From Eubacteriales bacterium (GTDB taxonomy: Bacteria > Bacillota > Clostridia > Lachnospirales > Lachnospiraceae): DNA of 36,543 nucleotides. How positions within the stretch are numbered: position 1 is the stretch's first letter; the number at the start of each line of letters is the position of its first letter. The DNA is taken from the NCBI GenBank assembly GCA_030526295.1, contig JAUNDA010000006.1:1-36543 (forward strand). Reading direction: 5' to 3'. The position numbers and the translations under genes were made by a program. Shown piece after piece: positions 23,218 to 30,232 of this stretch. The notes below the pieces were generated by a model. The model was given only the letters and a program-made list of their open reading frames with translations, made no database searches and was not told the origin of the DNA.

Positions 23218-23977
23218 AACATTACATAGTCTAACAATTGACAATACAATTTTAATAATCAAGTTGTGTTATTGTATGTCTATTCTATGGACAGTATGTG
23301 CTACAAGATTCTTGTTATCTGGAACCTTGTCCATTCTTTGGTCCATGATTTATTGCAGTATTATTTGCGAATGCAGTCACTATTCGAATTATTGTAAAAA
23401 TTGATTGCATTTATTTAGCACCATGCAATCAAAAATCAAATCTGAGTAAAAATTGACTGCACCAAGTACACGGGTCTGCAGTCAAAATAACCGTGTCATT
23501 TGAATGTGACTGCAGACATATAGTTTTCAGACAGTCATAATTGCATGCATTGAGTTTTTTGACTGCACAGGCATTTTAAAAATCAATCAATACAAGAGGG
23601 TGTACGGTTTTTGACTGCTTATGTTGAAATAAATCATTTTAATTACGTCTGAAGTTGACATTATGTAATTAAAGAATACCATATTAGGAATTCCTTTATT
23701 AAGAATATCATTTGTTAAGGGATTTTATGTGTTTATTTTTTAATGGATTCACACATTTATCACATACACATATTAGAATTCATACAAGCACAATTTATTA
23801 CTGGATATGATAAAGCAATATGTAATACTGTAGAAAGGTTAGCATGATTAGTATCGATGGTATGATTGTAACGGCAGTAAGATGAATTAAAGATAACTTT
23901 TTTGATACTTAGGATTTCTAGCGGGAATCCTCGGTAATTTAATTGACGGATGGTTCACAACGGTAGAGAACAGGGAT
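23218..23977. other. 760-base AT-rich region without a convincing gene
   Basis: No credible coding sequence is seen; the longest open frame (73 codons from 23183) overlaps the methyltransferase and is rich in Ile, Cys and Ser, so it is unlikely to be real. The region holds a cluster of TGACTGCA-type repeats (23371-23618), a copy of GAAGTTGACATTA (23651-23663), and a small hairpin AGGATT / AATCCT (23911-23931) just before the response regulator gene. Confidence 0.7.
23371..23618. repeat. Cluster of TGACTGCA / TGCAGTCA repeats forming dyads
   Basis: The 8-mer TGACTGCA or its complement occurs at 23372-23379 (-), 23454-23461 (+), 23477-23484 (-), 23507-23514 (+) and 23560-23567 (+). Close variants are TTGATTGCAT (23401-23410), ATGCAATCAA (23423-23432) and TTGACTGC (23611-23618). 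Two pairs make perfect dyads: TTGATTGCAT with ATGCAATCAA (10 bp, 12-base gap) and TTGACTGCA with TGCAGTCAA (9 bp, 15-base gap). Confidence 0.8.
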
Positions 23978-24655
23978 ATGGAAAACAGACTTAAGATTTT
24001 AGTAGTAGATGACGAGAGCAGAATGAGGAAGCTTGTAAAGGACTTCCTTTCGATAAAGGGCTTTGAGGTAATGGAGGCCGAGGACGGGGAGATGGCGGTT
24101 GAGGTCTTTTATGAGAATAAGGACATCGACCTCATTATTCTTGATGTCATGATGCCGAAAATGAACGGCTGGGATGTTGTAAAAACAATCAGAAAGACCT
24201 CCAGGGTGCCGATTATAATGCTTACGGCACGTGATGATGAAACCGATGAGCTCCAGGGCTTTAAGCTTGGAGTTGATGAATATATCACAAAGCCGTTTTC
24301 GCCGAAGATTCTGGTGGCCCGTGTTGAGGCGGTTCTCAGGAGAACGCATGCTGATGAAAGCGGTGTCAAGACCTTTGGACGCATTTCTATCAATACAGGT
24401 GCACATACGGTTACAGCCGATGGCAAGGAGGTTGAGCTTAGCTACAAGGAGTTCGAGCTTCTTGATTACTTCATGAATAACAAGAATCTTGCGCTTAGCC
24501 GTGATACAATTCTTTCCAATGTATGGGATTATGATTACTTTGGCGATGCGAGAACAATCGATACGCATGTTAAAAAGCTAAGGGCCAAGCTCGGTGCAGC
24601 CGGCGAACAGATTAAGACAATCTGGGGCATGGGCTATAAATTTGAAGAGAGTTGA
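23978..24655 (+). CDS. OmpR/PhoB-family response regulator
   Basis: A 225-residue two-domain regulator. The receiver domain has the acidic pair Asp11/Asp12, the phosphoacceptor Asp56 in LIILDVMMPKMNG, Thr83 and Lys105 in ITKPFSP. The C-terminal winged-helix DNA-binding domain shows EFELLDYFMNNKNLALSRDTILSNVWDYDY and the recognition-helix region RTIDTHVKKLRAKLG. It is probably phosphorylated by the histidine kinase encoded 160 bases downstream. TTGACATTA repeats lie on both sides of the gene and could be its own binding sites. The ribosome binding site is weak (AGGGA). Confidence 0.95.
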   Translation: MENRLKILVVDDESRMRKLVKDFLSIKGFEVMEAEDGEMAVEVFYENKDIDLIILDVMMPKMNGWDVVKTIRKTSRVPIIMLTARDDETDELQGFKLGVDEYITKPFSPKILVARVEAVLRRTHADESGVKTFGRISINTGAHTVTADGKEVELSYKEFELLDYFMNNKNLALSRDTILSNVWDYDYFGDARTIDTHVKKLRAKLGAAGEQIKTIWGMGYKFEES

Positions 24656-24689
24656 CATTACGAAGTTGACATTAAGAATGCTGACATAC
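24652..24689 (+). repeat. Tandem TTGACATTA-type direct repeats
   Basis: TTGACATTA at 24652-24660 and 24666-24674, and the variant CTGACATAC at 24681-24689, spaced 14 and 15 bases. They lie between the response regulator and kinase genes. The 13-mer GAAGTTGACATTA at 24662 is repeated exactly at 23651, upstream of the regulator gene. Confidence 0.6.
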
Positions 24690-24815
24690 TCCTCAGGTAT
24701 TAGTGATTAATTTGATGAATGTTAATTGAAACAGCTATTGGTGCGTTTATCATTTGAAAAGTATTTTGTTGTACTTTGCAAAAATTTGTTTTTGGAAGTT
24801 TACAGGTAGGCTGAT

Positions 24816-26339
24816 TTGAAAAAATCAATTCGTTTAAGATTTACAATACTGTTTATCGCAATAACGGCATTTTTGATGCTGACTGTTTTTATTGCGAATA
24901 AATATCTGATGAGGTCTTACTACGAATACAAGAAGATTTCGGAGATTAAGGAAACCTATAAAACACTTGACGCGGTTGTAGCAGGAACAGACGGCACGGC
25001 TGACGAGATATATAAGGCCTGTGGTGAAGACAAGGGCAGGTTCCTTAATGTCTTAAGTGCCGGTTCAAATATATCGATTGTAATTTCCGATTCTGAGGGA
25101 AGGCTCATTGTAAATACTGCGCGTGAGGCGGATCTTCTTTCAATGAGGCTTGATATTTACCGTGAGTTTAAGGATACGATTATTGAGGGCAAGCTCCCGA
25201 ATTCGAAGTTTAAGATGATTGAGCAGACGAGCGACTATGTCATCCAGCAAAACTTCGAGGAAAGAACGGGCGGTTACCTTCTCGAGTGCTGGGGAACCTT
25301 CAGTGACGGTGCAACAAGCTTCCTGATTTCACTGCCTGTAAAGGGAATTACGGAGTCTGTCAATATTTCAAACAGGTTCGTGTTTGTTATCGGCATGATT
25401 ACGCTGCTTCTTGGTATCATTGTAATATATTTTGCAACATCAAAGATTACAGAGCCTATTAACAGGCTGGCGTTTATCTCAAAGAAGATGTCTGAGCTTG
25501 ATTTCAGCGAGCGCTACGAGGGTGACAGCGAGGATGAAATCGGAGTGCTTGGAACGAGCATGAATTCGATGTCAGAAACGCTTAAAACGACCATCAGTGA
25601 CCTTAAGAGTGCCAATGAACAGCTTAAGGAGGATATTGACCTAAAGGAAAAAATCGATGTGATGCGTAAGGATTTTATTTCCAATGTCTCACACGAGCTT
25701 AAGACTCCGATATCGCTTATCGAGGGCTACGCCGAGGGTCTTACCGAGGGTATTGCCGAGGACCCGGAGATGAGGGATTATTATTGCAATGTCATCATCG
25801 ACGAGGCACACAAGATGAATAAGCTTGTAATGCAGCTTACACAGCTTACATCATATGAATTTGAGGCACTTGAGCCTGAAAAGGAGCCGTTTGACATCTG
25901 CGAGCTCATAAGGAACTGTCTTAAGCACGAGAGACTCAAGGCCGAGAATGCAGGCGCAACGGTTATTCTCGACATGCCTGATAAGTGCATGGTAATGGCT
26001 GACGAGTTTAAGATCGAGGAGGTATTTGTAAATTATTATACAAATGCGCTTAATCACGTAAGCGGTGAAAAGAAGGTTTTCATTACTGTAAAAAAGATTA
26101 ATGAAAATGAGGTTAAGATTTCTGTTTACAATGACGGTGAGAGAATTCCTGATGAAAGTCTCCCGAGACTCTTTGAAAAGTTCTATAAGGTCGATAAGGC
26201 CAGAACCCGTGCATACGGCGGTTCCGGCATAGGATTATCGATTGTAAAGGCCATTATGGACGCCCATAAGAAGGATTTTGGGGTAGAAAATAAAGAATTT
26301 GGTGTAGAATTCTATTTTGTACTTGACTACATCGGATAA
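24816..26339 (+). CDS. Sensor histidine kinase
   Basis: A 507-residue membrane kinase. TM1 spans about residues 10-28, an extracytoplasmic sensor region about 30-185, and TM2 about 188-207; a HAMP segment follows. The phosphoaccepting His293 is in FISNVSHELKTPISLIEG. The ATPase domain has the N box NYYTNALNH and G box YGGSGIGLSIVKAI. The start is TTG at 24816 with a weak ribosome binding site (AGGTAGG); it is supported by the basic residues just before TM1. It is the likely partner of the OmpR-type regulator upstream. The signal sensed is unknown. Confidence 0.93.
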   Translation: MKKSIRLRFTILFIAITAFLMLTVFIANKYLMRSYYEYKKISEIKETYKTLDAVVAGTDGTADEIYKACGEDKGRFLNVLSAGSNISIVISDSEGRLIVNTAREADLLSMRLDIYREFKDTIIEGKLPNSKFKMIEQTSDYVIQQNFEERTGGYLLECWGTFSDGATSFLISLPVKGITESVNISNRFVFVIGMITLLLGIIVIYFATSKITEPINRLAFISKKMSELDFSERYEGDSEDEIGVLGTSMNSMSETLKTTISDLKSANEQLKEDIDLKEKIDVMRKDFISNVSHELKTPISLIEGYAEGLTEGIAEDPEMRDYYCNVIIDEAHKMNKLVMQLTQLTSYEFEALEPEKEPFDICELIRNCLKHERLKAENAGATVILDMPDKCMVMADEFKIEEVFVNYYTNALNHVSGEKKVFITVKKINENEVKISVYNDGERIPDESLPRLFEKFYKVDKARTRAYGGSGIGLSIVKAIMDAHKKDFGVENKEFGVEFYFVLDYIG

Positions 26340-26351
26340 TTTTGGTATCAT
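26323..26351 (+). promoter_or_regulatory. Promoter of tRNA-Pro(UGG)
   Basis: TTGACT (26323-26328), a 17-base spacer and TATCAT (26346-26351), starting inside the last codons of the kinase gene. The -10 element lies within the palindrome TTTGGTATCATACCAAA (26341-26357). Transcription would begin just before the tRNA at 26362. Confidence 0.65.
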
Positions 26352-26361
26352 ACCAAACGTT

Positions 26362-26435
26362 CGGAGTGTGGCTCAGCTTGGTAGAGCGCTTGCTTTGGGA
26401 GCAAGATGTCGCAGGTTCGAATCCTGTCACTCCGA
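26362..26435 (+). tRNA. tRNA-Pro, anticodon UGG
   Basis: A 74-base cloverleaf. The acceptor arms are CGGAGTG / CACTCCG, the D arm is GCTC...GAGC with AGCTTGGTA, the anticodon stem is CTTGC / GCAAG with loop TTTGGGA (anticodon TGG), and the T arm is GCAGG / CCTGT with TTCGAAT. The discriminator base is A; CCA is not encoded. A terminator follows at 26443. Confidence 0.96.
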
Positions 26436-26442
26436 CTGGATA

Positions 26443-26472
26443 AATGCCTGAGGGAAGCCTCAGGCATTTTTA
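26443..26472 (+). terminator. Intrinsic terminator after tRNA-Pro(UGG)
   Basis: AATGCCTGAGG / CCTCAGGCATT (11 bp, 4-base loop) followed by a U tract. Confidence 0.93.
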
Positions 26473-26474
26473 TG

Positions 26475-26504
26475 TTTACAACAGGCAGTAAAATATAGTA
26501 TAAT
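26475..26504 (+). promoter_or_regulatory. Promoter of the structured RNA / alaS unit
   Basis: TTTACA (26475-26480), an 18-base spacer and a consensus TATAAT (26499-26504), directly after the tRNA terminator. The expected start of transcription is near 26511. Confidence 0.7.
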
Positions 26505-26510
26505 GACGGC

Positions 26511-26876
26511 AGGGAAGCCGAGTGCTTTGAGAAGGGTTTTATGGTTAATTCATAGACTCAATGTTCAAGGGCTGTAGCACGAAATGTTATTTCAAAATTG
26601 CAAGAGAAAATTTTGCAGTAAGCTACAAAAGCCATATATAGACATACAAACTAAGCAAAAAGCTTACCGAGAATTTAAAATTCATATTTGATGCCTGGGA
26701 TGCACGACATACTTATTTAATTACTTCCACAAACAGACATACGGGAATTCAGTATTATCTCTGTGGCTGTCAGGCCTCTTTAGGAGGAAGACAAAAGCAG
26801 GATCGAGAACAACCACCTAGCATTATTGCTGGGAGTCTCTTATAAGTATGACCGACATCCTGGGTACTAATTTTTT
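26511..26876 (+). ncRNA. Unassigned structured RNA or long leader of the ytxH-like/alaS operon
   Basis: About 365 bases without a credible gene, between a good promoter and a run of six U (26871-26876). The 5' domain contains stem TTGAG / CTCAA (26527-26531 / 26557-26561) with inner TATG / CATA, and a larger stem GGCT-GTAGC (26570-26578) with GCTAC-aaa-AGCC (26622-26633) enclosing two hairpins. The 3' domain is closed by an 11-bp helix (26692-26702 with 26856-26866), a symmetric 5x5 internal loop, and a perfect 9-bp helix CATACTTAT / ATAAGTATG (26708-26716 / 26842-26850). Inside are GTGG / CCAC, a CCTC-tttag-GAGG hairpin and a CTAGCA-ttat-TGCTGG hairpin. I could not match it to RNase P RNA, tmRNA, SRP RNA, 6S RNA or a T-box. 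It may be a stand-alone RNA or an attenuating leader. Confidence 0.6.
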
Positions 26877-26895
26877 GTGTAAAAGGAGATATGTT

Positions 26896-27417
26896 ATGCC
26901 AAGAAAGAGTTTACTCGGATCACTTTTAAGTGTTGGTGCACTTGTTGGTGCGGCAGCTGTTGTAGGTAAGTACATGAAAGAGTATACGGATTACAAGGCC
27001 GCGGATGACGAGGATTTTGATGACATCAGGGAAAGCTCCGGAAAGGTTAAGGAGGCTGTCTCCAGAACATATGTCGCGTTAAAGGAAAGTGGTGATGTAA
27101 AGGCTGCCGCGGGACAGTTAAAGGATGCGGTTTTTGACGTTGCCACAGATGCAGGTGAGGTAGCCACAAAGATCGGCAAGAACACTGCCGACTTCATCAA
27201 GAGCGAAAAGGAAAAGTATGATGGAGACAAGGAAGGCTACGTTGAGGGCTTCAAGGACAACGTAAAAAATTACGGCGAGGCTCTTTCATCAGCAGCAAAG
27301 GCCTTCACCGAGAATTTCTCCGAAACCTTTAACGATGACAGGTTAAGAAACATTAAGGATCAGGCTATGGAGCGTTACGAGAACGCTACTAAGGATAAAG
27401 AAAACGATAAAGAATAA
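26896..27417 (+). CDS. YtxH-like small protein with hydrophobic N-terminus
   Basis: A 173-residue protein. It begins MPRKSLLGSLLSVGALVGAAAVVGKYM, one hydrophobic glycine/alanine-rich segment (about residues 6-23), followed by a long charged, helix-prone region (KVKEAVSR, DVKAAAGQLKDAVFDVATDAGEVATKIGK). This resembles YtxH / general stress proteins, but no catalytic motif is present and the assignment is loose. ATG 26896 is preferred because AAGGAG (26883-26888) lies 7 bases upstream; an in-frame ATG at 26848 would place the start inside the 9-bp helix of the upstream RNA. It is followed closely by alaS (19-base gap), suggesting cotranscription. Confidence 0.7.
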   Translation: MPRKSLLGSLLSVGALVGAAAVVGKYMKEYTDYKAADDEDFDDIRESSGKVKEAVSRTYVALKESGDVKAAAGQLKDAVFDVATDAGEVATKIGKNTADFIKSEKEKYDGDKEGYVEGFKDNVKNYGEALSSAAKAFTENFSETFNDDRLRNIKDQAMERYENATKDKENDKE

Positions 27418-27436
27418 TTCGCAGGGGTACAAAATT

Positions 27437-30064
27437 ATGCAGGTTAGAGGCGTTAATGAATTAAGACGCATGTTTTTAGATTATTTCGAGAGAAACGGCC
27501 ATCTTGTAATGAAGAGCTTTTCACTCGTTCCACACAATGATGATTCACTTCTTCTCATCAACTCAGGTATGGCACCGCTTAAGCCATATTTCACAGGCCA
27601 GGAGATTCCTCCGTGCAGACGTGTGACCACTTGCCAGAAGTGCATCAGAACAGGTGACATCGAGAACGTTGGTAAGACAGCACGTCACGGCACATTCTTC
27701 GAGATGCTCGGAAACTTCTCATTCGGTGACTACTTCAAGAAGGAGGGTATCCCGTTCGCGTGGAACTTCCTTACACAGGAGGTTGGTCTTGACCCGGAGA
27801 GACTTTATCCGTCAGTTTATGTAGAGGATGACGAGGCATTTGCCATCTGGAGAGATGAGATGCATATCCCTGAGAACAGAATCTACAAGTTCGGTAAGGA
27901 AGACAACTTCTGGGAGCACGGCGAGGGTCCGTGCGGTCCGTGCTCAGAGATTTACTATGACAGGGGCGAGAAGTGGGGCAATGGTCCAGAGGACGTAATG
28001 GGCGGCGAGGGCGACCGTTTCGTAGAGGTATGGAACGTAGTATTCTCACAGTTTGACAATGATGGCAAGGGCCATTACACAGAGCTCGTTCAGAAGAACA
28101 TCGATACAGGTATGGGTCTTGAGAGACTTGCAATGGTAGTTCAGGACGAGGAGTCAATCTACACCGTTGACACAAACAAGGCCATCCTTGAGTATATCGC
28201 AACACTTTGCGGCGTTAAGTACCATGCTGATAAGGACAGCGACATTTCACTCCGTATCCTTACAGACCATGCAAAGTCATCAGCATTCATGATTTCTGAC
28301 GGTATCATGCCTTCAAACGAGGGACGCGGATACGTGCTCAGACGAATCATCAGACGTGCCGTAAGACACGGAAGAAAGCTTGGCATCAAGGGCATCTTCA
28401 TGCCGGAGATGGCGAAGAGGGTTATCGAGCTTAACAAGGACGGATATCCTGAGCTTGAGGAGAAGTCAGTAATGATCCTCAAGGTTTTAAAGGAAGAGGA
28501 AGAGAAGTTCAACAAGACCATCGATACAGGAATGACAATGCTTAATGACATCATTGCCGAGATGGAAAAGAACGGAACAAAGGTTCTTGCAGGTGCTGAC
28601 GCATTCAAGCTCTATGACACCTATGGATTCCCGATTGACCTTACAGAGGAAATTCTCGTTGAGAAGGGTCTCGAGGTTGACCGTGATGCCTTCAATGCAG
28701 CTATGAAGCAGCAGAAGGATACAGCAAGGGCAGCTAGAAAGCACTCCAACTACATGGGTGCAGACGCTACAGTTTACGATGAGATTGATCCGCACGTTAC
28801 ATCAGTATTCACAGGCTATGACAAGCTCGAGGATAATGGTAAGGTGCTTGTAATGACTACAGAGTCTGAGATTGTAGAGGCGCTTACAGAGGGCCAGAAG
28901 GGTACAATCATCACAGACAAGACTCCGTTCTACGCTACAATGGGCGGCCAGGCTGGTGATGCCGGCGTTATCGTTTCAAAGGACGGCGAGTTCAAGGTAG
29001 AGGATACATTAAGCCTTAAGGGCGGAAGAATCGGCCACGTTGGCGTAATGGTTCGCGGAATGATCAATGACGGTGAGGATGTTAAGCTTACCGTTTGTGA
29101 GAAGAGAAGAAACGCTACAGCTAAGAACCACTCAGCAACTCACCTTCTTCAGAAGGCACTCAGAACAGTTCTCGGTGAGCACGTTGAGCAGGCTGGAGCA
29201 TTCTACGATAAGGACAGACTCCGTTTCGACTTCACACACTTCCAGGCACTTGGCGCTGAAGAGGTTAAGAAGGTTGAGGAGCTTGTAAATGAGGCTATCA
29301 AGGCAGCATGCCCTGTAGACACACAGGAGATGAGTCTTGAGGATGCAAAGAAGACAGGTGCAATGGCACTCTTCGGAGAAAAGTACGGCGATAAGGTAAG
29401 AGTCGTAAAGATGGCAGATTCTACAGAGCTTTGCGGCGGTACACACGTTGACAATACTTCAAAGATCGGCGGCTTCAGAATCGTTTCTGAGAACGGAATC
29501 GCAGCAGGTGTAAGAAGAATCGAGGCACTTACAGGCGACAACCTCACAGCATATTACAAGGCTAAGGAGGAGAAGCTTGCAAATGCAGCAGCACTTCTTA
29601 AGTGTAAGGCTGACGACATTGAAAGTAAGATCGCAGCTATGCTCGATGAGGTTAAGAAGCTTAAGAGCGAGAACGAGAAGCTTAAGGCCAAGGCTGCAGG
29701 CGACTCACTTGGAAGCATCGAGGCGGTTGAGGTTAACGGTGCAAACGTTGTTGCAGCGAAGGTTGAGGCCAGCGACGTTAATGCAATGAGAACACTTACC
29801 GACACACTTAAGGATAAGTATGCAAATGCTGTTATTATCCTTGCATCCGAGATTGACGGAAAGGTAATGCTTATCGCTTCTGCAAGCGACGAGGCTGTAA
29901 AGAAGGGCGCAATGGCAGGAAACATCATTAAGGAGATTGCTCCTGTTGTAGGCGGAAAGGGAGGCGGAAGACCTAACATGGCTCAGGCCGGCGGTACAGA
30001 CGCTTCAAAGATTGACGAGGCCCTTATTAAGGCAGTTGAGGTCGTAAAGACACAGATTAAGTAA
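27437..30064 (+). CDS. alaS: Alanyl-tRNA synthetase
   Basis: An 875-residue class II synthetase of full length. The catalytic domain includes LLINSGMAPLKPYFTGQ, CRRVTTCQKCIRTGDIENVG, RHGTFFEMLGNFSFGDYFK and GPCGPCSEIYYD. The editing domain has the zinc-binding HSATH (about 566-570) and CGGTH (about 666-670). The C-terminal oligomerisation (DHHA1-like) domain ends with GGKGGGRPNMAQAGG, as expected. It charges tRNA-Ala and removes misactivated Ser and Gly. The ribosome binding site is modest (GCAGGGG). A terminator follows. Confidence 0.97.
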   Translation: MQVRGVNELRRMFLDYFERNGHLVMKSFSLVPHNDDSLLLINSGMAPLKPYFTGQEIPPCRRVTTCQKCIRTGDIENVGKTARHGTFFEMLGNFSFGDYFKKEGIPFAWNFLTQEVGLDPERLYPSVYVEDDEAFAIWRDEMHIPENRIYKFGKEDNFWEHGEGPCGPCSEIYYDRGEKWGNGPEDVMGGEGDRFVEVWNVVFSQFDNDGKGHYTELVQKNIDTGMGLERLAMVVQDEESIYTVDTNKAILEYIATLCGVKYHADKDSDISLRILTDHAKSSAFMISDGIMPSNEGRGYVLRRIIRRAVRHGRKLGIKGIFMPEMAKRVIELNKDGYPELEEKSVMILKVLKEEEEKFNKTIDTGMTMLNDIIAEMEKNGTKVLAGADAFKLYDTYGFPIDLTEEILVEKGLEVDRDAFNAAMKQQKDTARAARKHSNYMGADATVYDEIDPHVTSVFTGYDKLEDNGKVLVMTTESEIVEALTEGQKGTIITDKTPFYATMGGQAGDAGVIVSKDGEFKVEDTLSLKGGRIGHVGVMVRGMINDGEDVKLTVCEKRRNATAKNHSATHLLQKALRTVLGEHVEQAGAFYDKDRLRFDFTHFQALGAEEVKKVEELVNEAIKAACPVDTQEMSLEDAKKTGAMALFGEKYGDKVRVVKMADSTELCGGTHVDNTSKIGGFRIVSENGIAAGVRRIEALTGDNLTAYYKAKEEKLANAAALLKCKADDIESKIAAMLDEVKKLKSENEKLKAKAAGDSLGSIEAVEVNGANVVAAKVEASDVNAMRTLTDTLKDKYANAVIILASEIDGKVMLIASASDEAVKKGAMAGNIIKEIAPVVGGKGGGRPNMAQAGGTDASKIDEALIKAVEVVKTQIK

Positions 30065-30076
30065 TTAAGTCAAACG

Positions 30077-30106
30077 AAAATCCCGGCACATAAGCCGGGA
30101 TTTTTT
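30077..30106. terminator. Terminator between alaS and tRNA-Pro(GGG)
   Basis: AAAATCCCGGC / GCCGGGATTTT (11 bp) with six U on the + strand and four on the minus strand. It can stop alaS transcription from the left and, less strongly, the convergent tRNA from the right. Confidence 0.9.
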
Positions 30107-30117
30107 CAAACAAAAAA

Positions 30118-30191
30118 TCGGAGTGACGTGACTTGAACACGCGACCTCTTGACCCCCAGTCAAGCGCCCTACCAAGCTGGGCCACACCCCG
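30118..30191 (-). tRNA. tRNA-Pro, anticodon GGG
   Basis: A 74-base cloverleaf on the minus strand. Acceptor CGGGGTG / CACTCCG (one G-U pair), D arm GCCC...GGGC, anticodon stem CTTGA / TCAAG with loop CTGGGGG (anticodon GGG), T arm GCGTG / CACGT with TTCAAGT, discriminator A. It is very similar to the + strand tRNA-Pro(UGG) at 26362. CCA is not encoded. Confidence 0.95.
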
Positions 30192-30202
30192 ATTGCCAAA
30201 TC

Positions 30203-30231
30203 ATTATAAAGGATAAAAGGATTTTTGTAAA
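30203..30231 (-). promoter_or_regulatory. Minus-strand promoter of tRNA-Pro(GGG)
   Basis: Read on the minus strand: TTTACA (30231-30226), a 17-base spacer and consensus TATAAT (30208-30203), 11 bases before the tRNA. It coincides with the ribosome binding region of the following + strand gene. Confidence 0.75.
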
Positions 30232-30232
30232 T

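Noticed and set aside
23183..23404. 73-codon open frame after the methyltransferase
   Set aside because: It overlaps the end of the methyltransferase, has no ribosome binding site, and its composition (Ile, Ser, Cys-rich) is that of AT-rich non-coding DNA.
23371..23618. CRISPR array
   Set aside because: The repeats are only 8-10 bases, occur in both orientations and have irregular spacing; no cas genes are present.
26692..26876. 6S, SRP or RNase P RNA
   Set aside because: The rod-like 3' domain suggested 6S RNA, and GTCAGG...AGGAAG vaguely suggested the SRP RNA apical loop, but the diagnostic conserved sequences (GGAAGG...AGCA loop; AGGAAAGUCC of RNase P) are absent.
26511..26890. T-box riboswitch for alaS
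   Set aside because: Position would fit, and AGGGCTGTAGCACGA at 26568 loosely resembles the T-box sequence AGGGTGGNACCNCG, but the essential UGGN bases are not preserved, it lies about 300 bases before the U run, and no specifier stem was found.
26848..26895. Upstream start of the YtxH-like protein at ATG 26848
   Set aside because: It lies inside the closing helix of the structured RNA and before the U run, and has no ribosome binding site, whereas ATG 26896 has AAGGAG at 7 bases.
27771..28205. 144-codon minus-strand open frame within alaS
   Set aside because: It is a shadow of the alaS reading frame: Arg/Cys/Pro-rich, no ribosome binding site, no recognisable domain.
30203..30210. + strand -10 element TATAAA for larA
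   Set aside because: No -35 hexamer lies at 16-18 bases upstream on the + strand; the same bases form a better minus-strand TATAAT with a matching -35.
30149..30232. Longer larA start at 30149
   Set aside because: The extra codons are the complement of the minus-strand tRNA-Pro(GGG), and the resulting residues have no counterpart in LarA proteins.
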